64,000 nt of DNA from Euleptes europaea. Lineage: Eukaryota > Chordata > Lepidosauria > Squamata > Sphaerodactylidae. The position numbers were made by a program, and so were the translations under genes. Under the pieces are notes generated by a model. The model was not told where the DNA came from and searched no databases. It saw nothing but the letters and a program-made list of their open reading frames with translations. Below, one piece after another: positions 11,681 through 23,871 of this stretch (position 1 is its first letter; every line of letters starts with the position of its first letter). The stretch lies in contig NC_079324.1 of NCBI RefSeq assembly GCF_029931775.1, positions 60,581,268 to 60,645,267 on the forward strand, read 5' to 3'.

Positions 11681-11890
11681 CACATAAAGCTGCCTTCTAC
11701 TGAATCAGACCCTTGGTCCATCAAAGTCAGTATTGTCTACTCAGACTGGCAGCGGCTCTCCAGGGTCTCAGGCGGAGGTCTTTCACATCACCTACTTGCC
11801 TAGTCCCTTTAACTGGAGAAGCCGGGGATTGAACCTGGGACCTTCTGCATTCCAAGCAGATGCTCTACCACTGAGCCACAGCCCCTCCCC
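11681..11890 (-). repeat. tRNA-derived SINE (TGGCTCAGTGGTAGAGC family), near full length
   Basis: Read on the minus strand it starts with the A-box-like head at about 11888 and keeps a B box (GGTTCAATCCC). It runs to the family's 3' end ('agcagctttatgtg'-like) at about 11681. Confidence 0.85.
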
Positions 11891-11899
11891 ACTGAAGCC

Positions 11900-14800
11900 A
11901 TCATCCTGTAACAAAGGAATAAATTAACCCCTGTACTGGTGCTCCACAGTAGTAATAGTTTGCTCTGTAAGATTAGGATTCACTGGTGACAAGTCTGCAC
12001 CCACCTAATTGGAAAGAAGCCTTGGAATTGACTATAATTTTGAAACTTAACTTGATTTTGTAGTTCCTTTGCCTACCTTTTCTGGGAACATAAGCGTTTG
12101 TTTCTTCACGACTAGTTAATTTTTAAGTTTTCCTTAGGTTGAAGAGCTTGTAAAGTAGCAGAATAGGATCTTTAAACGTTTTAAGAACATCATATGATCA
12201 TGCCAGTGGCGCCCCCACCCCCAGGTTACTGTTGCCTCTTATAAACAGTGCACAATATAACCCTTATTTGTGTGAACCTTGATTTTCTGGGCGGGGTTTC
12301 TTAGTAAAACCACAGCATTTAGAATTTCAGCTTCACTGTGGTCTCCACATATTGTGGTGCACCCAGGCAAAACATGCACACTTTTAAATTCCATTTCACC
12401 ATCACAGGCTGGTTGAAAAATATATCCTTTTTGTGCCTCATACATTGACAAAGGTACCAGAAATATGTTATACTTATATATTGTCAGCACTGTTGGTTTG
12501 CTAGGTTCTTAATGCTGAGCATCTAAATCAGTGGGTTGACTCCCTGGAAGATAAGGGGGCTTCCACGGACAGTTGTTGGTGTTCTCTTTCGAGGCAGGGA
12601 AGGAGGGAGGAGAAGCCGAGCACGTTACGGTAATTTGTCCAGATTCCATGGCTCCAAAGTACTGTTCTTTAACCCCACTATAAATGTGGTCATGTTTTGC
12701 TAGCCAACATGAAATTAGGTTTTAAGGCTACTAATTAAACATGTCTATAACTACAGGCCGGTTTTCTTTTCTCTTTTATTTGTCAATTAGAGAAATCCGG
12801 TTTCTAACAAGCGGACTTCTTTTCTGACATTCTGGCATGACAATACCAATCATACTGCTCCAAGGTCAGCCCTGGGGCTTCCCAGAGCAGGGCCTAGGAT
12901 GAGAGTGGGGCGCTAGGGCCAGTCAGAGGATATTACAACGGCTTAGTCTTGTACCAACACAGGTTTATCTGAATACTGCTGGAAAGGAAGTGGCAGACAC
13001 AGGATGTTGATTCCAAGTATAAAAGGCTAGCTGGCACTGGGTGCTGCAGAATGGCTGGCGCTTGCAGGAAATGAATTGTGAAGCTGGGCAAATATATGGA
13101 AACCACCTGTGTCAACAGGTGTGTGTTTTTTCCCCTTTTGTAGGGTGACTCTACAAGATAATATTTTAATCGCCAAAATGTAATCCTGTGACACCTTAAG
13201 TTCTTATACGTTTATTAAAGCTTATGAATTAAAACCTCACTGAGTGGTATATATCCGTAAGAGCAAAAGCAGCTTTTCTCATAAAAGCCCCCTGTGTGTT
13301 TATCACCAACAAGTTTCAAGTGTTTAACGAACCCAGCTCTAGCTGATGAAAGCATATGCTTCTGTCTAGCACATTTTTATCCTGCCCTTCTTCCAAGAAG
13401 ATGAGGGTGGTATCCATGGTCCTCCCTTTCCCAGTTTTATTTGACAACAACCCTGCAAAAGTATGCCAGGCTAATATTGTATGACTAGATGACCCAGTGA
13501 GCTTTCTAATGGAGGATTTGAACCCGAGTTTTCAAGATCCTAATCCCACACCTTTTAAACATGGCATCATGAAATAATGCCATTCCTTAAATATTATTTA
13601 TTTAGTTACAAAAATTGTCTTTCCTTTCTACCCTCAAAGATAGCTATGAAGGCAGTTTACAGATGAAAACATACATGAAAAAATCACATTTTAAAACCAT
13701 TAAAATCACCTCCAACACACATTAAAAAAATCAAAAACAGAGTTAAAATAGAGATCTCTGTACATACATACAGCCCAATAAGGAGGAGGGGCGTAAAATT
13801 TATGTTACAATCTCTATGTTAAATCCATTCCTTCCCCAAATACAAAGTTTTGCCCACTTCTGTTTTTACTGGTGAGGGGTTGAATTTATAACACTGGCTG
13901 CAATGCAAATAAAAAGCTACATAAAACCTGACTTGTTTTATTGGGTTTGAATGTCACTTATGAAAACCTAATTTGCAATAGCTTTTATATGATGTCTTGA
14001 ATTTATAGGGCTGATGGGTAATAAATCTTTTGCCACTTTCTAGCCCTAGTCCAGAGAATCTTTGTACTTGTGACTGGACTTCCTCATTCAAACCAGAGAT
14101 GAAGCATGCAGTATTAGATGCGTGCGTATCCCTGTGCCCCTTGCCATTTGCACTTAACAGAGATGTCCATGTGGACAGGTGAATAACCTTGATCAGGAGG
14201 AATAAGTATGTTAAGCAAAAGGATTCATGCTTCTCACATTTTTGTCCAGTTTATTTTTTATAATTACTTGCAGGTATGTTAATTAAATCTTATGGCTCTA
14301 GTATATTGGGACTGGAGGGAAAGACCTTTAAAACTTAGTTATATTAATCTTAGTCAAAAGTTAATGCTTTTGTGAATCCCCTTAAAAAAAATCTAATGGA
14401 AATGTTGACAGAATTCCTTGCCGTAGCATCTGCCAAAGCAAGTTTATAATTATGACTAGATTTGCCAGACTGTGGGGAGCAGCTGGGGTTAGTCTCATTC
14501 AGATATCGCATTTCGGAAGGTATACGCAGCCATACGCTGAGCCATTCTCTGTAGCCCCGCATTGTTTTCCACCCCTCAACTTGGCGAATTGTGCATATGA
14601 GTCACTATTTTGTGGATATCTGGTCATTTTGTGATGGGAAGGCTGTTATTTCACATCAGCTCTTTCCTCTCCCATCCTTCCTTCACATTCTCCTTCAAAA
14701 CACAGAAGAAAGTGTGTGTTGGTGAGAGAGGGGGGATGGTCAGAGCTCCTCCTGGCAGCTGTTAGCTATTTAATAGGGTTATTACTTAATCATGTCAATA

Positions 14801-15020
14801 ACCAGACTCCCATCCTGTTCTAAACTACGTCTAAGCCTGCTATCTAAGCACATACATATTTAAACACACTCACAAAGCTTTGGGTAAGTATAGTTTTCAA
14901 AGCTGGAGAAGAAAAGTCAGCATTCCCAATTTGTTTGGTTTTTCTTACTACTGTGTGTTGTAATTCAGTGCAGATAGTTTTGAAGTAAACCAGCATTCAG
15001 ACAGGTCAGTTGCCTCACTG
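11900..15020. other. VPS37B intron 1, mostly unrecognised
   Basis: No gene is seen. A SINE remnant with the 'gatttgaacccgag' signature lies at about 13365-13560 on the minus strand, followed by an A-rich retroposon tail to about 13780. The rest looks like ordinary intron. Confidence 0.5.
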
Positions 15021-15024
15021 CCTT

Positions 15025-15229
15025 AAGGTTGCCAACCTCCAGGTACTAGCTGGAGATCTCCTGTTACAACTGATACCCAGCCGATAGAGATCAGTTCCCC
15101 TGGAGAAAATGGCTGCTTTGGCAATTGGACTCTATGGCGTTGAAGTCCCTCCTCTCCCCAAACCCCACCCTCCGTATGCTCCACCCCACAAACCTCCCGC
15201 CAATGGCGAAGAGGGACCTGGCAACCCTA
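15025..15229 (+). mobile_element. AGGGTTGCCAAC-type MITE, complete copy
   Basis: It starts AGGTTGCCAACCTCC and ends CCTGGCAACCCTA, giving short terminal inverted repeats. Internal 'gctggagatc' and 'gagatcagtt' blocks give it secondary dyad structure. It matches 62369-62574 closely along its whole length. Confidence 0.8.
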
Positions 15230-15346
15230 CATGGCCTTGAGAAAGGAAGTGTGGTTGTTGTTGGTGTGCTCAATGGGATTTTGCATTCTGATTCTTATCC
15301 CTTTGTTCCATTCCCTACTATTATGTTGGCAAGGCTTTGAATACAT

Positions 15347-16497
15347 CAGTGGTTCCCAACCTTTTTTTGACCAGGGACCACTAGGACTTTTTTGTTCGGT
15401 GCAGGGACCCCAAGGTTCAAAATAAAAATTCAGAGAATTTGAAAAATAAACTTTAATCATAACTGTTAGTTAAACATTAAACTTAGAATACTATATGAAT
15501 ATATTTGTTATAATAGAGAACTTTTAATTGAAAATCAATGTGATTTTTGAGCTTGCATCCTTTTTACAAGCTGGGCAATTCTGGGGCTAATACTGTTGCT
15601 CAGAGCTACACGTACAGAGATACACGGGCTACTTTCACTAATATGGAAATGCATTTCTTCTTTTTAAGCTGCAAGATTTTTTGGGCACTTGATGCCTCTC
15701 GTTTGTATCCACCGCATACCAGGTTTTTACAACATTAACACCTTTTACCACACAACTGGAAAAAAGGGTTTCCACAACCTTTTAATGTATTTTTTTGTTT
15801 TGTTATGAGCGGCTGCAACCAACGCCGCCCTTCGATTAAAAAAAATAAAGAGTCTTTTCTTATTGTCTGCCATAAACACGATTCCCAAGTACAAATCCCG
15901 ACGTGAGGGGGGGGGGGGAGAGATATGCATGCCCTACCATGCAACTGTTCGAAACAGAGGAGCAGAGAAAGGCTCCGAGGAGGAGAAGGGGGGAGGTGGC
16001 GCTCCTGCCCCGAGAGACCGATGCGGACTGGTGCCGCGGAAAGCGGCACCGCACTCACAGTGCCTCCCAACAAAAGGAGCCCGGGAACTGGGGTAGGACC
16101 TGGGGGTGCATTTTTGCTCTGATGGGGTGGCCGCCCTCCCCCTTCACCCCCTGCCCCTCTCAACAGGCGGCGGGTCGCTCGCCAGATCCCCCGGACGCCC
16201 AGAAGCCACTCACCACGCGCGCCCGGGTCGCCACCGCCACCCGCATGCTACTCACCGCCAACCCGCTAACCGGGCGTCGGACTCCTCCACTGTCTTTTGG
16301 CGCTCACGCAACGCGCACCGGCAGCGCCTGGATCCCCTCTGCTCCCTTCCTTCCTTCCCTCCTTCACACGCTCGCTCCGCGTGCGGGATCACGCAATCCG
16401 TGCGCACCCGCGTAAATATTATTTTATTATGGGTTTACTTTATAACTTTGTTTCGCCGACCCCTGGTGGTCCGCGGACCACCGGTTGGGAACCAGTG
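15347..16497. mobile_element. Full-length non-autonomous hAT element (1151 bp) with GC-rich core
   Basis: The ends are cagtggttcccaacc and ggttgggaaccagtg (one mismatch in the inverted pair). A perfect 8-bp duplication, gaatacat, lies at 15339-15346 and 16498-16505. The outer 500 bp are A/T-rich. The core at about 15900-16400 is GC- and CpG-rich with a (CCTT)-like run. No transposase domain is recognisable in any frame. Confidence 0.92.
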
Positions 16498-17475
16498 GAA
16501 TACATGAACCGTGGTTGGAAAGCTGTAAGCACATGCCTTGGAGGGAGGCTGGAGCTGGCTTACATTTCTGGTACCTCATTGATAGAGTCTCTGCAGTTCA
16601 CAAGTTATGTGCCATTGGAAGTTGTAACTCCGGAGTGATCTGGTCGGCATAAAACTGCCCCTTCGTCATTTTGGACTCAGGCTTAGTTTAAAGCAATAAA
16701 CTCAGAGCCTTGTGTTTCAGTTTTTTAATATTTCTGGTAATTGGATTTCGCAATGTGCGCCTGTCCCTTTTGTTTTGTGCAGTATGAGCAATACCTTGGT
16801 TCAGTCTGTTTCGAAATCAAGTCCCACTTCACCCGGTCCTTATCTCCTTTCCAGTTTGTTGGCCATGTTCAAGAAACTCATGATGGATTGGTGGTTGGTG
16901 AGGTTGCTAACTTGTTGTACTGGGCTCACTTCTTTGATGTAAAGCCATGTTTTTCTTGAGTGCATACCCACTGTTTGCTCCATGTATCCCTGGAGCTTAT
17001 GGAATTGCCTCTTTTATTGGAGTTTTGTGACGTGGACTGCCGTTTTGTTTGTAATTTGTTTTGATTGCTGGGTGCTTCCTCTGACGTGTTTAATCTTTCC
17101 CTCTGAACTGTGATGTGAATGTTATATAAATACAATTATCAAAGCTCTAGAATAAAATTAATGGGGCCATAAATGGTACAAATGTTCCCCTTCTATCTGG
17201 AAACGGTTCAGCGAGAATTTGCTAAAGGATTTTTTTGGGGGGTGGGTATTTATCTTTTTGTTTACTGCCAGTGTACTGAGCAGTCTAGCTATTACTCAGT
17301 TAGCAAAGCAAGTGGGATTGTTTACCCCTTTGTTTAGGATAAAAGATTAGAAGAATTCAGCCTTAACTTTGAAAAATTAAATGCATTTGGAGTTGCGAAA
17401 AGGAAAGAGATTTTTCCTGATGTAGGTTAATGGAGATTAATTCACAACTAAACATGTTAAACAGACTGCTGTTAA

Positions 17476-17722
17476 AAATATTGTCGAAGGCTTTCACGGT
17501 CAGAGTTCATTGGTTCTTGTAGGTTATCCGGGCTGTGTAACCGTGGTCTTGGAATTTTCTTTCCTGACGTTTCGCCAGCAACTGTGGCAGGCATCTTCAG
17601 AGTAGTAACACTGAAGGACTGTCCTTCAGTGTTACTACTCTGAAGATGCCTGCCACAGTTGCTGGCGAAACGTCAGGAAAGAAAATTCCAAGACCACGGT
17701 TACACAGCCCGGATAACCTACA
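17476..17722 (+). mobile_element. Penelope-like hairpin element, copy 2
   Basis: The left arm begins with the full terminal block (aatattgtcgaaggctttca). The right arm is the inverted copy but stops about 45 bp short. A perfect 13-bp duplication, agactgctgttaa, flanks it at 17463-17475 and 17723-17735. The loop is near 17615-17630. Confidence 0.9.
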
Positions 17723-18617
17723 AGACTGCTGTTAACTTTTGCATTTACTTATTCATGAGTTTTGGCTGTAGTTCTCATCATATAGTCCATGTTCGTTCTT
17801 CAGGTTTGCCCCTATATTCACATGTTACTGTTAATTACAGTGAACTATAGCATCAATGTATGTCAGTCTCCACTAGCCCCAGAAACGTGCCCTCAAAACC
17901 CACAAAAGCAGAAATATTACTCATAGTCAATTTAACTTCCTTCAGCTCTGAAAACTGTTAAGTTTCTAAGAGGTTTCGGTTTGTGGTTTTCAGAATATTC
18001 AAAAGCACAAGCAGGGAAATGAAAGTGGCAATTATTTTTTTTATCAAGAACTGAGAGCTGCAAGGGAGGAAAGCGGTAGAAGATTTTTCAGATATGAGAC
18101 CGTACCTTTGGGGTCTGTCCCCGCCCTGCTGCTTTTGTGTGACCTTGTGTTGTAGATAGGTTTTATATGACCAAAGGTTACTGGGATAGTACCTGTAAAG
18201 TTTTTTTTTTGCTCCTGGACATGGAGGAGTAACTGATGCTATGCAGATTGTTAAACAGAGCCTTTTCTAATAACCGTGAAATTCTCCATCTAATATGTAT
18301 CTCTTCCCAGTTGCCTGGGATGCATGCGCCTCATCTTGAATGATTTCATTCAGTACTTTTCTGGTCTAGTGGCTGGGGAGTGGCCTTTGAGCGAGGGTCC
18401 CGGCTGAAATCTGGCCCAGATTGTTAGCAACCTTATAGGACATGATGGGCTCTCTCTTTCAGGCTTCACTTCCTATTTGCAATATGACCCTCTAGGGTGG
18501 TTGTAAATATAATACACACATATAGGGGTAGTTTGTGTTAACCAGTAAATGATGTGTTCTGTGCAGTAACTGGGAAATGCAAAAAATACATTATGATGGC
18601 TCTGAGTCTTTCACCTT

Positions 18618-18660
18618 GAACCCTATGGGGTTGCCATGAGTCAGCTGTGACTTGATGACA
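18618..18660 (+). repeat. Fragment of 5S-rRNA-derived SINE tail
   Basis: The sequence 'ggttgccatgagtcagctgt' followed by 'gacttgatgacacacac' is the 3' tail seen in the 5S-derived SINEs near 49050. Only this tail remains. Confidence 0.55.
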
Positions 18661-18839
18661 CACACACATGCACAGTGGGCATGTTTGGACTTGGTTGTTA
18701 GTTTGCATTCCATGTTATGTTGTTTCCATTGTGCTAGCAGATAAAATGCCTTTGTATGGTGTTTGTTGTGCAGATTTATTTTCTGTCTTGTGTCCTCATG
18801 CATATAAATAGTTTATAATTCAAATGAATGTACATAGCA

Positions 18840-19076
18840 AAATATTGTCGAAGGCTTTCACGGTCAGAGTTCATTGGTTCTTGTGGGTTATCCGGGCTGT
18901 GTAACCGTGGTCTTGGTATTTTCTTTCCTGACGTTTCGCCAGCAGCTGTGGCAGGCATCTTCAGAGGAGTAACACTGTGTTACTCCTCTGAAGATGCCTG
19001 CCACAGCTGCTGGCAAAACGTCAGGAAAGAAAATACCAAGACCACGGTTACACAGCCCGGATAACCCACAAGAACC
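18840..19076 (+). mobile_element. Penelope-like hairpin element, copy 3
   Basis: A left long arm with the full terminal block and a right short arm are separated by only a few bases near 18975. A perfect 13-bp duplication, aatgtacatagca, lies at 18827-18839 and 19077-19089. This copy has the best-preserved hammerhead-like core, read on the minus strand at 18927-18968. Confidence 0.92.
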
Positions 19077-19419
19077 AATGTACATAGCATTGGACTGTCA
19101 GTTCCAGGTGAGCCAATGGACATCTCCATTCAGTTGAAAGGCTGAAAGAGAAAGGCAGGCTTAAAAACACTTGGTTTGGAAAGTTCTTTATAAGTGGCAG
19201 AAAGGGAGGCAGGACTTGACAAAGGGTTTATGAGTAATAAAAAGCTTTTCAGCTCGTGTATAAGACAAATAGGGTTTGAAATATGGGGGATGTTGTATAG
19301 GTGCAAACGGTCAGACATCATGCATAGGTTGAGTTGTGTATCAAGACTGTACCATGGCTTTAGAAGAACTATTGGTAAAGCTGAACATTATTTTATATTG
19401 TCTTGGTTTGTTGCAGGCT

Positions 19420-19660
19420 TCCTCGATGGGGTAAGCTCTCCTTCCCTGGAGTTTTTTAAGCAGAGGCTAGATGGTCATCTGTCAGCAATGCTGATTTTAT
19501 GAACCTAAGCAGTTCATGAGAGGGAGGGCATCTTGGCCATCTTCTCGGCACTGGGTGTGTGTGGGGGAGGTAGTTGTGAATTTCCTGCATTGGGCAGGGG
19601 GTTGGACTAGATGACCCTGGTGGTCCCTTCCAATTCTATGATTCTATGTGGTATTGCATT
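19420..19660 (+). mobile_element. CR1 LINE, 3' end of ORF2 plus 3' UTR
   Basis: It encodes the tail motif (SPSLEFFKQRLDGHLSAM) of CR1 ORF2, followed by the 3' UTR and the terminal 'attctatgattctatg' repeats. Confidence 0.88.
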
Positions 19661-19669
19661 AAGGATAGG

Positions 19670-21260
19670 GTATTTTGCTTTTTAAAACAAATTCAAGGAT
19701 TGCATAGACTAAAGTTTGACTCTAAACTTCAGCATTCAGTTACCATGAAATAGGTCATGCTATGGGTCATACAACTTGCTAAGAGAAAAGAAGCATATAA
19801 ATATCGTGTTATAGTAACGCATTTCCTTTGTGCTTGCATGATCCTAGTTCTAAATTTTAATCTATAAAACTTCTTTATGCTGGTGAGATGCTTTCAGGTG
19901 CAGTAGCTGTGGCTTCTGCTGGCGGTGCTGGGGCTTAAGAATTTATGTTCAGCAGCAGCCCTCTTTGGTCCCTTCTCCTCACTTCCTGGTAATGTATGAG
20001 AAGTCTGACAAAAAGAGCTTACTTATACTGAATCAGACCCTTGGTCCATCAGTCAGTCTTCTTTACTCATACCGGAAGCAGCTCTCCAGGGTCTCAGGCA
20101 GAGGTCTTTCACATCACCTACTTGCCTAATCCTTTTAACTGGAGATGCCGATTGTGACTATATACTCACCTGTGTTTACATTTTTTAAAAGCAGATGACA
20201 AAACCTTACGGAATAATGTCAAGGAAAAAACAACATGATAGTGTCTTTTACTGTTCTGGAATTACCTTTAACCCCTTTTAATGTAATTGGTTTGGGAAAA
20301 TCTAGTAAATGCTAATGATCGCTGCCTTGTTATGTGGAAACTGCCACTGGCAGGAGCACTTTGGCTTAGTTAATTTATAGCATGGAATGTAATCTTGTGC
20401 TGGTTTTGTAAATGTGGTGATGCACGCTGCTAATCAAGAACAGAAATATTTAACTCAATACGCTCAGTTGTAAGCAGTCTGCATGCTGGCTTCTCTTGTG
20501 CTCAGCAGCTGGGATTCTTGCATTATATCACAGATATGGCTGGAAGAGTGTGTGTGTGTGTGAGAGAGAGAGAAGGAGAGAGATGCACACTGTTCTAAAT
20601 GTAAAAATAGATTGTGGAGGCAGTGCATAGATGAATTGGAAAGAGATTAAAAGTAGATCACAAGGAAGGCTTATTGAAGGGGACATTGCAATGAATCATG
20701 TGGAAAAGAACTGGCAATTAACGATGCAGAAAACCAGTTCACTTTATGGAGCATAGGCTTTCCAGTTTTTCTTAAGGTAATAACTGACCACAATCTTAAA
20801 CTTTGTACTGTAGGAAATGCGTGGCTCTGGACTGTTGTGTGGCGGGGATTTTGGAGAGCTAGGCTGAAGACCTTAAGATCGAGGGGCGGCATTAGAAGGG
20901 TCTGGTTGGCTCAGACAAAGAGGCCATCGACTCTAGCATCCTTTTGCCAGTGGCCAGCCAGATTCCTCCAGGAGCTTCCCATCAGTGAAGAGGCCTCCGG
21001 GTGGGGGGTGGGTGGGCGCTAGCCATTGCTAGGCGTGCCTAATGACAGCACCACATTAAGTGGGTACTTGCTAAGACTCATCATCCTATCCTAGAAGATG
21101 GTGTTTCAACATGGCGTGTGATAATAAAACCCTTCAGCGGAGTGCTAAGTACGTGGCTGCACGGGTTGTATTTTTTTTCTCTAAGAAAGAGGCAGGTCAA
21201 CAGAGCAAGGTATGAGAGGTTGGGGTGTCCTCTGATAACTCATTTCTGTTGTGTGCGCTG
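19670..21260. other. VPS37B intron 1, SINE remnant and unrecognised sequence
   Basis: A minus-strand copy of the TGGCTCAGTGGTAGAGC SINE lies at about 20023-20155, truncated before its head. A (TG)n(AG)n microsatellite is at about 20546-20575. The rest shows nothing I can support. Confidence 0.55.
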
Positions 21261-21262
21261 CA

Positions 21263-21515
21263 TAAGAACATAAGAAAGGCCATGCTGGATCAGACCAAGG
21301 CCCATCAAGTCCAGCAGTCTGTTCACACAGTGGCCAACCAGGTGCCTCCAGGAAGCCCACAAGCAAGATGACTCCAGCAGCATTGTCCTGCCTGGGTACC
21401 ACAGCACCTAATATACTAGGCATGGTCCTCTGATCCTGGAGAGGGTAGGAATGCATCATGACTAGTATCCATTTTTACTAGTAGCCATGAATGGCCCTCT
21501 CCTCAAATTTGCCTC
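21263..21515. repeat. Interspersed retroposon family A, copy 1
   Basis: The block from 'gaacataagaaaggcc' through 'agcacctaatata' to 'gcatcatgactagta' recurs at 43335-43545 and in part at 39912-40024. It is probably a CR1-related LINE segment, but I cannot prove the family. Confidence 0.65.
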
Positions 21516-22329
21516 TGATAATTTCACCTAAAGTGGGGTTGCATCCTTATATAAATGCTATACCAAAGATCAGTGAGCGGGAATATTTAGTGGTTAGAAT
21601 GTCAAAGAGGGACCAGATTCAGATCGCCTAGTAGTCGTGAAAGCTCATGGCTTGACCTCAAGCCTCTTTTTCAGCCTAATGCACTTCACAGGGTTGTTGC
21701 ATTAGACTGAGCAGAGAGGGGTAGACTGAGCAGTGGCTCCTAACGACTCTGCAGAGTGAGCCAAGCCACAAACCGAAGGAGAGCAGCTTGTGCAGGGAAG
21801 ATCTATAGAGTTTTTTTCTGCATTCTTCATGCCTACAGCCCCTTCATTCTCTCCACAGATAATTTCCAGAGCTGTGGAACTTCCACAGAGGAATAGCCAG
21901 TGCAGTTTGGGAGGCTGGGGTCAGGAGGGTCAAGGCGATGAAATGACCCCATCCCTGGAGCTGTGTTTGCAGGGGGTGATCTCAATCCCTTGACCATGCG
22001 AACTCCAGCCCAGCTCGCACAGCTGTTCCTCTGTGTTAGTCCCACAACCCCAGAAATCATTCTGGGGTGTCGTAGGGTGCCGTGGGAATGGAGAAGAATG
22101 CGGAACGGTGTCCCCTTCGGCGGTTGTCCTACTTGGTGGTTAGATAATATTATAAAAGAATCTGCATATTTTTGATTATTTTTCTTCCTTCTCCAATCTC
22201 TCTTTCATATTTGTACTAAACTGTGAGCCATTATCTCGAACCACAAACTGCCTGGTTGTATTGGCAAAAAAGCAGCGAATAATTGTTAGTAAGTGAATGG
22301 CAATGAATTAAAAAGGAATCCAGTCTCTT

Positions 22330-22640
22330 TTGAGAACAAGCAGAGAATTGTTGGCACTGTGTTAATCTCAGAAAGCTATGAAGACCTCTTATCAGATTGG
22401 TGTAATCAAGGAAACAGGGCCTTGTTCTTCTTACCCCAGTAGGGAAAACAGTAACATGCTGTTGATTGTAGCTGCATGACTGAGTTTAGCCTTTACAATT
22501 CCTCCTTCAATTGAGGAACCTCACTAGCTGGGCATGAGAGTAATTTATTTACAAACGTTTTACCAGTGTATTAGGATTTGGGACTTTTTGTAACTTTGCT
22601 GGTTATATACCAAATAAAGGTTGTCTGTCTGTCTACAAAC
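22330..22640 (+). mobile_element. Probable LINE 3' end
   Basis: The segment ends with 'ccaaataaaggttg' and a (TCTG)n tail at 22621-22635, the same style of tail as the LINE ending at 2993. The coding part is too decayed to place. 21530-22330 shows nothing recognisable. Confidence 0.5.
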
Positions 22641-22804
22641 GTACTTGGATAAATGATTAGGGATTGTGGTCTATGTTGGTTTGTATAGCTTACTGTAAGT
22701 AGGATCCTATTATGTAATTTTTGCACTACTTAATGTGTCATGCTATGGTTCAGTTCTATCTTTTAGATTTCAGGTTGGTTCTAGATTTCCACAACCCTAG
22801 TGCT

Positions 22805-23100
22805 GACAGTTGGCCATCTAGCCTTTGCTTAAAAACCTCCAGCTTACCACCTCCGGAGGAAGCCTGTTCCATTGAGGAATCGTTCTGACTGTTAGAAAAT
22901 TCTTCCTAATGTCAAGATGGAAACTCTTTTGATTTAATTTCAACCCGTTGGTTCTGATCCGACCTTCTGGGGCAACAGAAAACAATTCGGTACCCTCCTG
23001 TATATGACAGCCCTTCAAGTACTTGAAGATGGTTATCATATCACCTCTCAGTCTTCTCCTCTTCAGGCTAAACATACCCTGCTCCTTCAACCTTTACTCA
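22805..23100 (-). mobile_element. CR1 LINE, ORF2 C-terminal segment
   Basis: The minus-strand translation reads [20 protein letters not shown], then IRKNFLTVRTIPQWNRLPPE, the conserved C-terminus of CR1 ORF2. Both the upstream RT and the 3' UTR are missing. Confidence 0.9.
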
Positions 23101-23442
23101 TAGGACTTCCCCCTACCATTTATCCTAACAACAACCTGTGAGGTAGACCGGCCGAAGGCTGGCCCAGAGTCACCCAGTGAACTTCATAGAAGAATGGGGA
23201 TTCGAACGTGGGTGTCCTCAGTTTAGTTTGACATTTGAACTCTTCTTGGCAGAACCTTCTCTGGAGAAGTCTGCATGCAAAAATATGCAGTCATATTCAA
23301 AGATTTGTACTACTCCCCCACTCACAGTGTTTCCTGTTTGGTCTGAGGCTGATAGTGACCTGAAGACCACGTGGAGTTCACGCACTAGCTGAAACATGTC
23401 CCAAATCAAAGACTGGCCACTGTAGGAGCGTAGGAAGTTCTT

Positions 23443-23625
23443 CACATGAACTCATGAAGCTGCCTTATACTGAATCAGATGCTTGGTCCATCAAAGTCAG
23501 TATTGTCTACTCAGATCGTCAGCAGCTCTCCAGGGTCTCAGGCAGACTACTTGCCCAGTCCCTTTAACTGGAGATGCCAGGGATTGAACCTGGAACCTTC
23601 TGCATACCAAGCAGATGCTCTACCT
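23443..23625 (-). repeat. tRNA-derived SINE next to VPS37B exon 2
   Basis: This copy of the TGGCTCAGTGGTAGAGC family has lost the final head bases. It ends about 75 bp upstream of the exon 2 acceptor, so its sequence lies close to the branch-point region. A short remnant of a second SINE type is at about 23118-23215. Confidence 0.8.
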
Positions 23626-23699
23626 CTTCAAACGATAGTGTCTGCTCCTGAATGGAATTCATGGAAGCACTTGCTTAACTCTGCATTTTTCTTTTACAG

Positions 23700-23871
23700 G
23701 CCCAAAATGTTCAACTTAGCAAGGACATGACTCTTGCCAGCAACCGTAGCCTTGCCGAGGGCAACCTCCTGTACCAGCCGAAGCTGGATGCTCTGAAGGC
23801 CACTTTGACACAAAAGTACCAGGAGCTGCAGGTTCTTTTTGAAGCTTATCAGATAAAGAAAACAAAGCTAG
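23700..23871 (+). CDS. VPS37B: VPS37B coding exon 2
   Basis: It encodes 57 residues plus one base, from AQNVQLSKDMTLASN to EAYQIKKTKL. It is preceded by a pyrimidine tract and ACAG (23696-23699) and followed by the donor GTAATG. This is the most conserved stretch of the gene: long helices of the Mod(r) domain that pair with TSG101 and VPS28. Confidence 0.96.

Noticed and set aside
15903-16507. Overlapping ORFs of 110-170 codons
   Set aside because: They lie in the GC-rich core of the hAT element, overlap each other in different frames and match no family I know. Noted as a finding for composition only.
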